Positions 8,160 to 15,615 of a stretch of DNA of 23,517 bases are shown piece after piece. The notes beneath the pieces are model-generated. The model saw nothing but the letters and a program-made list of their open reading frames with translations. It had not been told where the DNA came from and did not search any database. How positions within the stretch are numbered: position 1 is the first letter of the stretch; each line of letters begins with the position of its first letter. Both the position numbers and the translations under genes were made by a program. Origin of the DNA: a virus; IMG/VR virus record IMGVR_UViG_3300009085_000087, positions 1-23,517 of that record; one strand, written 5' to 3'.

Positions 8160-9071
8160 TTATTTGCCAGAGCGCTTGCCGAGTGAGCGGCGTGCGAACA
8201 GCGCGGAGCGGGCTTCTTCATACCCGGGGGTGTCAGGCTTGAGCGACTTCAGTTCCGACTGGAACTCTGCCTTGCTCAGACCTTGCCCAGCAATGCCGCC
8301 TGCTGCGTTCTGCAGAAGCGGAGCGCCGGCTTGCGGGATCATGCCAGAGTTCTTGCCGAACTCAGCGATGATCTTAGCGCCTGCAGTGACGAACTCCGCC
8401 TTGGGCGAGTCCAGCATCTGCGCGATGGTGACGCGGAGTTCCTGCGGGGCCGATGCGTTGAACGCAGCGACCGCGGAGTTCCAGCCAGCCTCACCACCTG
8501 CGAGGGCGTGCACCGACGACGTCACGGCATCAGCCTTGGCCTCAACGGCCTGCACGATACCACGAGCGATCTCAGCGAGCTGCTTCGCGTTAGCGCCGCC
8601 CTTCTCTGCGAGGTATGCCTCGTCGATCAGGGATGCGTCACCGTGAGCCAGTGCCTTGCCGAGAACGCGGTCGAGGTCGAGGTCCTTCCCAACCGTTTGC
8701 ATGACTGTGGCCATGCTGCGGATGATGGGGTCGTCGATCTGCGACACGTCGAACTCATTTGCCGATGTCTGCATCCACGATGGGCGCTCGGTAGCTTGCG
8801 CTTCCGGGACCACAGGTGCGGCGGGGGCTGCGCTGCCGGCGAGGGCAGACTGCAGCATCGCCACGATGCTAGACATATCAGGGGCAGCGGGTGCAGGCGG
8901 CGGCGCGACAGGCGCTACAGCGGCAGGCTGCTGGCCCTGCGGGAGCCAGCCGGGGTTCTGTCCCGGGGATACAATCGGATTGCCGCCCGGGATTCTGGCC
9001 GGGTCACCTGCCGGGGGCACGGTGAATGCCGGTTGAACGTCGGGCTGGGTCGGGGTTGCGGTCTGTGTCAT
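8160..9071 (-). CDS. Scaffolding (capsid assembly) protein, T7 gp9-like
   Basis: The product has 303 residues (T7 gp9 has 307). Residues 1-95 are low-complexity and Pro/Ala/Gly/Gln-rich. The middle is acidic and helical (DPIIRSMATVMQTVGKDLDL), and the C-terminus is strongly basic (FARRSLGKRSGK), the usual capsid-binding end of scaffolds. It lies between portal and capsid, as in T7. The start forms an ATGA overlap with the portal stop, with GAAGGAG as ribosome binding site. It should act inside the procapsid and be released on DNA packaging. Confidence 0.9.
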   Translation of the reverse strand: MTQTATPTQPDVQPAFTVPPAGDPARIPGGNPIVSPGQNPGWLPQGQQPAAVAPVAPPPAPAAPDMSSIVAMLQSALAGSAAPAAPVVPEAQATERPSWMQTSANEFDVSQIDDPIIRSMATVMQTVGKDLDLDRVLGKALAHGDASLIDEAYLAEKGGANAKQLAEIARGIVQAVEAKADAVTSSVHALAGGEAGWNSAVAAFNASAPQELRVTIAQMLDSPKAEFVTAGAKIIAEFGKNSGMIPQAGAPLLQNAAGGIAGQGLSKAEFQSELKSLKPDTPGYEEARSALFARRSLGKRSGK

Positions 9072-10627
9072 TGCGCTCCTTCGAGTGTCGATGTGAGCTG
9101 GCCGGCTTGATCAGCCAGTGTGCCAGCTTGCAGCAGGTTCTGCGCTGCGTTAGCTTGTGCGGTCTCAGCTTCTTGGTTGGCCTTCTGCTCCTCTTGCGTG
9201 AAGAACAGTGCCTCCGTGTCGATGCTGCGCCCGGTGAGGATCATGTCCACCACCTTCTGCGGGTTGATGCGCTTGTCCACCTGAGTTACGGGGATCACTG
9301 CGCTCAGCTCCTGCGCCGCCATGAGTAGGTTCTGTACGTCCGAGGAACGTCCGAGGGCGGGGATACCGGCCACAACATCGGGCTGTAGCTCACCCGAGAT
9401 GAGTCCCGGCAGCGCCATGTCCGACACCTCAGTCATGAGGATGTGTGCCATAGGTACCTGAATCCCACCTGAGAGGGTGCTGTACACGCCGCCAAGGCCG
9501 TACTCAGCTTCCTGAGCGTCGGTCTGCAGTTCGTACGCAGTGACGCGTTCCGCATCGCGGGTCGCGCCTTGGTACATGAACGCCTTTGCAAGCCGCCCGA
9601 TGACGCGCTCTAGTTGTGCTTCCACGACTTCGAGCTTCTGCGAGTCACCGGCCTCGTGCACGGCGATGTTGTTCGGGTCACCCCGCACCCACTCACCTGA
9701 TTCAGAGTTCGCGAGTTCGTCGATGTCACCACCGCCGCCCGCGCCTACAAGGTGCACCACACGCATGATCTCAATGCCGTACAGTGCCGCAGCCTCAGAG
9801 AGGCCAGAGAGGCGAGCGAACCCGCCTGCGTAATCCTCAACCATACCGCGCCCGTAGTGCTCGCCGGGGATGATCACCCAAGTCGGGCACATCCACGGGC
9901 ACAGGTTCTTCGGGTACCAGCTTGCCTTGCCGACCGAGACGGTGTCAACCTCTTGGGATACTTCGTACCCCTCCCTGCCGTTCATCGTCTTGCGATGAAT
10001 GCGGGTGTACTTCTGCACCTGCTGCGTATCGAGCTTGTACTTCGACCCGCTTGCCAGCCGCAGTGCGGCCTTGATGTCCTCGGGCAGTGCCTCGACCGTG
10101 GTGTACTCCCGCAGGATGCAATCCATGAGGGAACCATTGCTGTCGCGGCGGGTGCTGAAGCTCTGCAGGCCGAACGTGACGACCTGCCCACGGGCGGAGT
10201 CCCTGTACAGCAGGGCCTGCCCAGTCACGATCAAGTGCTTGAGCGCGAGGATCAGTGCTGCGTACCCAGAGTTCACGAACAGCCGCTTGTTCGCGGACAT
10301 CTCGATGCGTGCGAACATGGCACGAAGCCCAGCCTCATCGAGGCCCTGCTGGGTTGCCACTCGCTTGAACTCGCCAGAGGCGCTTGCTTGGAAGAACGGG
10401 TGCTGCGTTGGGAATAGCAACCGGGTGAGCTTGCTCGCCAAGTTGTTCGTAAATAGTGCGCCGATCTCTTGGAAGTCCCGCTCGACTACCACACGTCCTG
10501 ACGAGCTGACCTCCTCGAGGTCTGCCATCAGGTACGGCAGTGTCCACCGTGCGTACTGCTCGCAGCGGTTGATGACTGTGTCATCGCGGTACTTCTGGAA
10601 AAGGGCCTTGTGTGATAGCCCTGCCAT
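9068..10627 (-). CDS. Head-tail connector / portal protein (T7 gp8-like)
   Basis: A 519-residue protein (T7 gp8 has 536). Family signatures include the N-terminal GALFTNNLASKLTRLLFP (57-73, cf. T7 GLNNLASKLMLALFP), GEHYGRGMVEDY (255-266), RDAERVTAYELQ (357-368) and GLGGVYSTLS (377-386). It forms the dodecameric ring through which DNA is packaged and ejected. The ATG at 10627 has only a weak ribosome binding site and lies 4 bases after the TAA of the previous gene, so translation probably depends on coupling. The C-terminal 50 residues are Gln/Ala-rich and likely flexible. Confidence 0.95.
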   Translation of the reverse strand: MAGLSHKALFQKYRDDTVINRCEQYARWTLPYLMADLEEVSSSGRVVVERDFQEIGALFTNNLASKLTRLLFPTQHPFFQASASGEFKRVATQQGLDEAGLRAMFARIEMSANKRLFVNSGYAALILALKHLIVTGQALLYRDSARGQVVTFGLQSFSTRRDSNGSLMDCILREYTTVEALPEDIKAALRLASGSKYKLDTQQVQKYTRIHRKTMNGREGYEVSQEVDTVSVGKASWYPKNLCPWMCPTWVIIPGEHYGRGMVEDYAGGFARLSGLSEAAALYGIEIMRVVHLVGAGGGGDIDELANSESGEWVRGDPNNIAVHEAGDSQKLEVVEAQLERVIGRLAKAFMYQGATRDAERVTAYELQTDAQEAEYGLGGVYSTLSGGIQVPMAHILMTEVSDMALPGLISGELQPDVVAGIPALGRSSDVQNLLMAAQELSAVIPVTQVDKRINPQKVVDMILTGRSIDTEALFFTQEEQKANQEAETAQANAAQNLLQAGTLADQAGQLTSTLEGAQ

Positions 10628-10631
10628 GTGC

Positions 10632-10874
10632 TTAGACGTTCACGCCGAGCTGCGAGGACAGCCCACCGGAGCGCTTCTTGCGTGCGCGCTGTACGACGCC
10701 AGAGAGCAAGCCTTGCGGGCCTTCGCTGCCGTCACCGGATACAACCTTGGCCACGTTGTCGGTCTTGAGGTCTGCGCCGAAGTTCTTGCTCAGGTTCGTT
10801 GCGGCCTCTTGGGCCTTCGCCATTGCGGCGTTAGCGGCGGCGACGCCTGAGTTGTCAACCTTAACTTTTTTCAT
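10632..10874 (-). CDS. Small basic Ala-rich protein upstream of portal
   Basis: An 80-residue protein starting MKKVKVDNSGVAAANAAM, with an Ala-rich helix, a Gly/Ser segment and a basic stretch (VVQRARKKRSGG) near the end. The chosen start at 10874 forms an ATGA overlap with the GNAT-like gene and has AAAAGGAT upstream. An in-frame extension to 10910 would overlap that gene and lacks a ribosome binding site. I do not recognise the family. The place just before the portal matches small, poorly characterised phiKMV-group genes, some of which are virion proteins. Confidence 0.75.
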   Translation of the reverse strand: MKKVKVDNSGVAAANAAMAKAQEAATNLSKNFGADLKTDNVAKVVSGDGSEGPQGLLSGVVQRARKKRSGGLSSQLGVNV

Positions 10875-11284
10875 GCTGGTATCCTTTTGTAAATGGTTTC
10901 GTAGCGCCACGGCGCTTTTCGGTGGGTGTACGCGAGCACACCGGCACAGTTATCTCGTGCAATCTTGAACGCCTCACGCATGAGGGCACGGCTTATTCCT
11001 GTGCATCGGTACTCGGGGAGCACGTACTGTGAGAACACAGACATGCACGGCCCCACATGCACGTCCCACGGATCAGAGGCGAGCACTATCGCGCCCACCA
11101 TCTTGCCGTCACGCACAACGAACACCTCGTAGCGGTCAAGCTGCGAGAGCGCCAGCAGTGTCATACCGAGCCATGTGTGCTTATCCTGCACCTGCAGCTC
11201 GATGCACTCATCCCAAGCCCGCTCGAACAGCTCGACGTTTTGGAGGGCGTCACCTGCCCGGCGAGGGGATGTCTGAACTTGCAT
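10871..11284 (-). CDS. GNAT-like acyltransferase next to head genes
   Basis: A 137-residue protein of GNAT (acyl-CoA N-acyltransferase) type. The core runs VFVVRDGKMVGAIVLAS (strands 2-4), then YVLPEYRCTGISRALMREA (87-105), which corresponds to motif A, where acetyl-CoA pyrophosphate is bound (canonical Q/RxxGxG/A; here R-C-T-G-I-S). A HRKAPWRYETIYKRI segment follows, as in motif B. Substrate unknown. The start at 11284 (ACGAGG upstream) lies 35 bases inside the preceding gene. Its position in the late region suggests a role during assembly or modification of a host or virion protein, but the sequence does not show which. Confidence 0.72.
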   Translation of the reverse strand: MQVQTSPRRAGDALQNVELFERAWDECIELQVQDKHTWLGMTLLALSQLDRYEVFVVRDGKMVGAIVLASDPWDVHVGPCMSVFSQYVLPEYRCTGISRALMREAFKIARDNCAGVLAYTHRKAPWRYETIYKRIPA

Positions 11285-11486
11285 TGAGTCCTCGTGTTCT
11301 CAGGCGAACCTGTTGCACGACGGTCTGGGTTCCGAAGTAATGCCGCATCTCAGCCTCTGAAGCGTTCGCGCCGTAAGCAACAGCGGGGAAGCAGTGTTCG
11401 AGGTATTGAAGCTGGGCAGGTGTGAAGTGCACTTCTGCATACGGGGAGAGTCTCTGCCCTTCCTGTAAGCGGGTTGTGATAGTCAT
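11250..11486 (-). CDS. Conserved-looking small protein, first gene after RNA polymerase
   Basis: A 78-residue protein (MTITTRLQEGQRLS...) with the segment FTPAQLQYLEHCFPAV followed by a Gln/Val/Arg-rich helix (FGTQTVVQQVRLR). I do not recognise a function. It is the first gene of the head module, with a clear ribosome binding site (TAGGAG) 7 bases before the ATG. Directly upstream is the inverted-repeat region, whose second arm ends 22 bases before this start, so its expression is the one most likely affected by that structure. Confidence 0.75.
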   Translation of the reverse strand: MTITTRLQEGQRLSPYAEVHFTPAQLQYLEHCFPAVAYGANASEAEMRHYFGTQTVVQQVRLRTRGLNASSDIPSPGR

Positions 11487-11640
11487 AGGTTTCTCCTAGT
11501 CCATTACGGGTGATTCTAAATGAGGCACCCTGTACGTAAGTGCTTGATTTGCTTGAGTACCCACTTAGAATCACCCTAGAATGGATACATTCGAGGTCAC
11601 GAGAAGGAATCCAGTCTCCCGGCTACAATGCACGGGAAGC
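11487..11640 (-). promoter_or_regulatory. 154-base intergenic control region between RNA polymerase and head genes
   Basis: This is the only long non-coding stretch in a window where most genes touch or overlap. It separates the RNA polymerase gene from the head module, where T7-like phages need strong late expression. It holds the inverted repeat described separately, a direct repeat CAAGCA-AAT-CAAGCA (minus strand, about 11556-11542), and the short element GTACAGGG, which vaguely resembles the TATAGGG initiation core of T7-type promoters. I see no convincing host -35/-10 pair and no terminator with a T-run. A phage promoter or RNA-processing site here is inference. Confidence 0.5.
11508..11576. 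repeat. Perfect 12-bp inverted repeat with 45-base spacer
   Basis: On the minus strand GGGTGATTCTAA (11576-11565) is followed 45 bases later by its exact complement TTAGAATCACCC (11519-11508). Inside, TAAGTG and CACTTA form a second possible 6-bp stem that borrows the last three bases of the outer arm, so a 9-bp outer stem can stack on an inner hairpin. No T-run follows, so it is not a simple terminator. It could be an RNase III-type processing structure, a translation-controlling RNA fold, or a DNA site bound by a dimeric protein. Confidence 0.8.
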
Positions 11641-14103
11641 TCATGAGAACATGAATTCACTCTCGAGTACCTCCAACAGATCAAGTGATCCTCTGGCAGG
11701 TGGCTCACCCACGCCGTCAACCTCCCACAGGAATTCAGCCAGCAGGTTCGGGCGGGAGTACAGGCGCACGAATTCGGTGCGGATGTGTGAGTGCATGCTG
11801 TCAACGTCACACGGGTGTGTGCCGAAGGAATCGTGAATCGCAACCATGCTGAGCTGCTCACGCTGCATCGCGTTCGCCACCATCGTGAGGTGGCTCGCAT
11901 CCAGTGCATGCACGAAGTTCGGGCTGATAGCGTTCTGCATTGCATGCGCGCGGGTGCCTTCGTTCCACTCCCGCACCCAGACCTGCACCACTCCGCACGA
12001 GTTCAGGCGGACCTTAGTGTCCGTGAAGTCCTGATAATCGTGCTGAACCCAGAAGCCTGTCGGGGTTCTCCATGCCATGCGCTTGCCGCTGGGCTGCTGC
12101 TTCGCGATCTCCCTGAGCCAGTGCATTGCCGAGGCCGCTGCAGGCACGGCTGCCGCGATGCCCTGAAAGAGCTTCTTCGCGAGGTACATGCTGTGCTCGA
12201 ACGTCTTGGTCTCGTCGAGCCACTGCTCCTTGGACTCCGCCAGAATCTCCTTGCTCAGCATGTACTCGATGTGCTCGGCAGTGCCCCGCAGGGTTGCGCC
12301 GTACACGTACGTCATCACCGGCTTCTTCGCGAGCTTCCGGGGTATCCCTACGCGCAGGCACCACTCCGCGAGCGCTGCCTCCTCGGCGTCTTGGCTCTCG
12401 GTGTCTCGCTTCAGCATCTGCATCGTGGCGGTTGCCACGCGGCTGTAGATGTCCTGCTTGGGGCCGCACTTGTTCGGGTCGGTTAGGTTCACGTACAGCC
12501 CGCCGACCGGGTCCCTCAGCAGGGCGCTGAAGTGCTGCAGCCCTGAGCACGTTGCGTCCATGTGCACCGGGATGCCAGTGCAGTACGCCTCGGGCCTACC
12601 ACTCCGCAGGGCCTCACGAAGCTCCCACGCGGCTGCGAACATGCACCACGGGGCATCGGTACCCCAGACCTCCGGGGAGTCCTCTGGGGCGTCCAGAGAC
12701 GCCTCTATGCGGGTCCAGTTCTGCTCCGTCCACCGGGCGCGGTCCTGCATACGCTCCTTGTCGAAGCCGTACGAGTTCGCGATGTGCACCTTCAGCCAGA
12801 ACAGACCACGTGCGCCGAGCGGCTTCTTCTCATGGAAGTGCAGCACGCCCTTCGCGAGGTCGGAGCCTTGCGGGTTCGGCAGGCCCCGGTAGTACCAGCG
12901 GCCACGGGAGTCGAAGTACACCGGGAACCAATACGGGCCGTCAGCCTCGCGGGTCGCCTTCACGAACGACCCTACCTCCCGGATGCGGCCACGCCACTCC
13001 CGTAGCTCGGTGTAGTACGCAGCGGTGCTGCGCTTCCACCTGTTGAACACGGCGAGTTCCTCCTCCGGGGCACCCTCCTTGGTCCACGTGTCGGGGTATG
13101 GGAAGTCAGGCTTCCTCGGGCCGTTCACGTCGGGCACGCCGAGCACCGCCCCGCCTGCACTCCACACGCGGACGATGGCGTCACGCGTCGGGCCGTGCAT
13201 GCTGAACGGGATGGACTGCATGAAGTTCCCTGCCCCGAACACCTCGGGCATGTTCTCCGCAGTGAACGCAGCCGCCACCTGCTCACGCATCCCCTTGCGG
13301 AGCTTGCGCACGTTCAGGAGCGGCGCTGCCGCCTTGCGGCGCAGGCTGAGGTACCCACCATCCCCGAGGTGTGTCCACGGATCGGGTGGGCACGTCATGC
13401 GGGTGTCCTCCTTGCTGATCAGGTTCCGCACGTCCGAGTGCGTGTACCCATGCAGGAACTCAGAAACTTCAGGTGCGAGTGCATACGCCACGGTCGTGCC
13501 GTTCTTGTTCGTGCCACGCACGACTTCGAGCATGCCAGCGGTGTAGCACGCGTCTACCCCGAACTTCCCGATCTGCATCATCTCGGACTTCGTGAGGCTC
13601 AGGTCGAGCGTGCCCTTGAACACGCGCTCGACGGCGACGTTGTACAGCCGGCGAAGGTGCCCGTAGTCCCGGGTGCAGTTCTCCTTCACCTGATCATGAA
13701 TCTTTTGCATGTACATCGGGTTCACTGCCTCCGCTTGGCGGATGCGAACCTCGAGTTCCCAGAGCTTGCCCACGTTGAACGTGAGGTCTTGGATATGCAC
13801 GTGCGTCTCGGGGCTGGTGCACAGGCGGATGCACTCGCGGATCGCGATCACCGCTGCCACATCGGTCGGCAGGGCGCGCAGCCAGTTCTTGTACTTCCCA
13901 CCCAGCCCACGGGTCTTGCATTCTGCGGCGAGCGTCAGCTCATCCTGCACGGCGGCGCACATGCGCCCGATCAGCGCATGCGCACGCGGTAACTCCGGGT
14001 CTCCCTCCTTACTTGCCTTGATGAGCGCAGCCAGCCGTGCGGCCTGTGCCGACGCGTCTGACTCGAGTTCCTGCTGTAGTTGTGCGGCGCGCTGGTCGAG
14101 CAT
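11641..14103 (-). CDS. Single-subunit T7-type DNA-directed RNA polymerase
   Basis: The 820-residue protein has all key palm and finger motifs: motif A MDATCSGLQHFSALLRD with catalytic D516 (T7 D537), motif B R589-x3-K593-x7-Y601-G (T7 R627, K631, Y639), NFVHALDASH (729-738), and motif C AIHDSFGTH with H757/D758 (T7 H811/D812). FPVYFDSRGRWYYRG (393-407) is the conserved block before the palm. The C-terminus ends EFMFS, comparable with the T7 FAFA foot. It should transcribe the phage late genes. Position directly before the head genes is phiKMV-like. No ribosome binding site precedes ATG 14103. The TAA of the 62-aa gene lies 2 bases upstream, so coupled translation is likely. Confidence 0.97.
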   Translation of the reverse strand: MLDQRAAQLQQELESDASAQAARLAALIKASKEGDPELPRAHALIGRMCAAVQDELTLAAECKTRGLGGKYKNWLRALPTDVAAVIAIRECIRLCTSPETHVHIQDLTFNVGKLWELEVRIRQAEAVNPMYMQKIHDQVKENCTRDYGHLRRLYNVAVERVFKGTLDLSLTKSEMMQIGKFGVDACYTAGMLEVVRGTNKNGTTVAYALAPEVSEFLHGYTHSDVRNLISKEDTRMTCPPDPWTHLGDGGYLSLRRKAAAPLLNVRKLRKGMREQVAAAFTAENMPEVFGAGNFMQSIPFSMHGPTRDAIVRVWSAGGAVLGVPDVNGPRKPDFPYPDTWTKEGAPEEELAVFNRWKRSTAAYYTELREWRGRIREVGSFVKATREADGPYWFPVYFDSRGRWYYRGLPNPQGSDLAKGVLHFHEKKPLGARGLFWLKVHIANSYGFDKERMQDRARWTEQNWTRIEASLDAPEDSPEVWGTDAPWCMFAAAWELREALRSGRPEAYCTGIPVHMDATCSGLQHFSALLRDPVGGLYVNLTDPNKCGPKQDIYSRVATATMQMLKRDTESQDAEEAALAEWCLRVGIPRKLAKKPVMTYVYGATLRGTAEHIEYMLSKEILAESKEQWLDETKTFEHSMYLAKKLFQGIAAAVPAAASAMHWLREIAKQQPSGKRMAWRTPTGFWVQHDYQDFTDTKVRLNSCGVVQVWVREWNEGTRAHAMQNAISPNFVHALDASHLTMVANAMQREQLSMVAIHDSFGTHPCDVDSMHSHIRTEFVRLYSRPNLLAEFLWEVDGVGEPPARGSLDLLEVLESEFMFS

Positions 14104-14105
14104 GA

Positions 14106-14294
14106 TTACAGGCGCACGCCGTACTTCTTTTGCACCTCGATGCGCAGGGTCTTGACGCGGCCATCGAGGGACTCGGGGGCAGATGCCAGTGCAGTGCGGG
14201 CGGCTCCGGGGTTCCCGGTCTCCATCGCAGCGTACACGGAATCACTCAGGCGGTCGCCGTCGGTCTGCTCTAACTTCTTGAATTCAAACAGCAT
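14106..14294 (-). CDS. 62-aa protein coupled to RNA polymerase
   Basis: A small, highly charged protein (MLFEFKKLEQTDGDRL...) ending in a basic helix (VKTLRIEVQKKYGVRL). The start ATG 14294 has one of the best ribosome binding sites in the window (AGAGGAG) and overlaps the previous gene by 11 bases. Its stop, TAA, is 2 bases before the RNA polymerase ATG, which has none. Family unknown. Besides any protein role, translating it probably delivers ribosomes to the polymerase gene. Confidence 0.78.
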   Translation of the reverse strand: MLFEFKKLEQTDGDRLSDSVYAAMETGNPGAARTALASAPESLDGRVKTLRIEVQKKYGVRL

Positions 14295-14814
14295 TCTGTT
14301 TCTCCTCTAGCATTGTCTCAAGCAGTGCGAGCGCACGCCAAGCGAGCTTGGCTGCGTGCAGTACGCCGTCTGTGTCGGTGGTGTGCCGGTCAATCAGGTG
14401 CCGGGCGATGCAGTCCGCGTGGTCCGCAGACTTGTCCTTCTCCCAGTACAGCGGTTGCCCGGGGTGGTGCTGGTCGTTCCCGGCCTTGCTGCACTGCGCT
14501 ACGGCAGCGATGGCCCGGGGGAAGTAGTCCAGCACGCCCGTGGTGATCGGGCTTCCCTTGCGCACGGCAGGGTCGGTGCTGAGGTGCATGCTCAGCCCAA
14601 CGGGCGGGGCGATGCGGCCATCAACATCGGCCAGCTCGAAGTTATTTGGGTCATGCGCTCCGGTGTGCTTCCAGCCGATGTACTCGGGGTACCCGGTCAC
14701 GACGATGCCGTACGCAGTGATGCCCTCCACGGAGGCAATATCACCGACCTTCATGTCGTTGTGCTCGCCGCTCACGCGGCGGACACGGTCCCCAATCTTG
14801 AACGTGGGCTTCAT
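14284..14814 (-). CDS. Predicted dATP/dGTP diphosphohydrolase-type protein with N-terminal SH3-like domain
   Basis: The 176-residue protein has two parts. Residues 1-63 look like a small beta-barrel (KOW/SH3-like): FKIGDRVRRV...GWKH...FELAD. Residues about 76-172 match the phage family (DUF5664 / dATP-dGTP diphosphohydrolase N-terminal type) with GVLDYFPRAIAAVAQCSK, GNDQHHPGQPLYWEKDKSADHADCIARHL and DTDGVLHAAKLAWRALALL. These blocks provide the E/D/H residues expected of an all-alpha NTP pyrophosphatase-like metal site. It probably trims purine deoxynucleotide pools or cleans up modified nucleotides during replication. No purZ-type or HD-type dATPase gene is nearby. ATG 14814 has TAAGGAGAG upstream. 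Family call is from recalled motif patterns. Confidence 0.75.
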   Translation of the reverse strand: MKPTFKIGDRVRRVSGEHNDMKVGDIASVEGITAYGIVVTGYPEYIGWKHTGAHDPNNFELADVDGRIAPPVGLSMHLSTDPAVRKGSPITTGVLDYFPRAIAAVAQCSKAGNDQHHPGQPLYWEKDKSADHADCIARHLIDRHTTDTDGVLHAAKLAWRALALLETMLEEKQNAV

Positions 14815-14823
14815 GTGCTCTCC

Positions 14824-15615
14824 TTAGATGCAGGTGATCAGGCTTGCGCGCTTCGCCTTCGAGTTCTGGGTGTACCGGCTGCGGCTGTGTCCGCCACAGG
14901 AGTCGCACTCGTACGAGTCGTACGTGCTCACGCCCCGGTGGATCAGGCCAGTGCTGCGCACGTTCACGCTACCGCAGCGAGGGCAGCGGCGCTGCTCATC
15001 GTCGAAGTACTGCGCGATATTCGGGTGCTTGCGCGCCCACGGGCGGAGCTTCAGGTACAGTTCCTCGGTCGCCTTCACGTCGTCGCGGTTGTACGCACGG
15101 GCTTCCTTGTACGCCGCAGGGTTCGCGTCGATGATTGCGAGCCACAGTGCGAAGCCCGGGAACTTCAAGTGCTGCGACTTATGCGTGCGCGTCATTGCGC
15201 TCATGTACTCGAGCTTGTGCGAGGTGAACTGCGCAACCTCGCGGCTCATCAGCAGGGTGTCCACGACTTGCGGCTCGCGGAACGGCTTCAGTCCGTGGTA
15301 GATCGCCCGGGCGCGGATTTTGCGCAGGTCGAACTTCTGCACGTTCTGGCCGATAACGATGTCGGCGGAGGCGAGCTGATCGCACAGCCAGCGCACGACT
15401 TCCTTGTCGTCGTACGGATCGCCGGTGCTCTCGGTGTCCATGATCTCGACCTTCTTCTGGCCGTACCACTTCGTCGCACCCATGAAGATTGACCAGTCCT
15501 TGACCAGTCGGTCCAGAGCACGCGGCTCGTCGAACAGGTGCCAGTTGTGCGTGGTGATAGGCAGGGTCTCGATGTCAGCGGTGAGAATCTTCGGGCCTTG
15601 GTAAATATGGGTCAT
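14824..15615 (-). CDS. RNase H-fold (DnaQ/YprB-like) exonuclease with C-terminal zinc ribbon
   Basis: The 263-residue protein carries the three exonuclease motifs of the DEDD superfamily: ILTADIETLP (D14, E16), VIGQNVQKFDLRKI (D96) and YNRDDVKATEELY (Y175-x3-D179, the DEDDy form). After the nuclease domain comes a treble-clef or ribbon-like zinc site C211-x2-C214 ... C237-x2-C240. It is distinct from the proofreading domain inside the DNA polymerase, which is intact. The zinc ribbon suggests binding to DNA or to a replication partner. It starts with an ATGA overlap with endonuclease VII and has AAAGGAAC as ribosome binding site. The likely job is 3'-5' trimming in recombination or host DNA breakdown. 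Substrate is not shown. Confidence 0.82.
   Translation of the reverse strand: MTHIYQGPKILTADIETLPITTHNWHLFDEPRALDRLVKDWSIFMGATKWYGQKKVEIMDTESTGDPYDDKEVVRWLCDQLASADIVIGQNVQKFDLRKIRARAIYHGLKPFREPQVVDTLLMSREVAQFTSHKLEYMSAMTRTHKSQHLKFPGFALWLAIIDANPAAYKEARAYNRDDVKATEELYLKLRPWARKHPNIAQYFDDEQRRCPRCGSVNVRSTGLIHRGVSTYDSYECDSCGGHSRSRYTQNSKAKRASLITCI

Noticed and set aside
6877-8646. 589-aa open frame on the plus strand across capsid and scaffold genes
   Set aside because: It runs antisense to capsid, the 64-aa gene and scaffold, all well supported. Its His/Val/Arg/Asp-rich composition is a typical artefact of GC-rich complementary codons.
10195-10215. Additional GTACAGGG promoter copies inside portal (about 10199-10206) and HNH (about 21517-21524)
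   Set aside because: Both fall within Tyr-Arg-Asp/Glu codons of well-supported genes and the flanking bases do not agree, so chance is the simpler reading.
14284-14814. Evidence for a 2-aminoadenine (Z) genome pathway
   Set aside because: Only a dATP/dGTP hydrolase-like gene is present. No PurZ-like or HD-type dATPase gene is seen in the window, and the polymerase is a T7-group enzyme.
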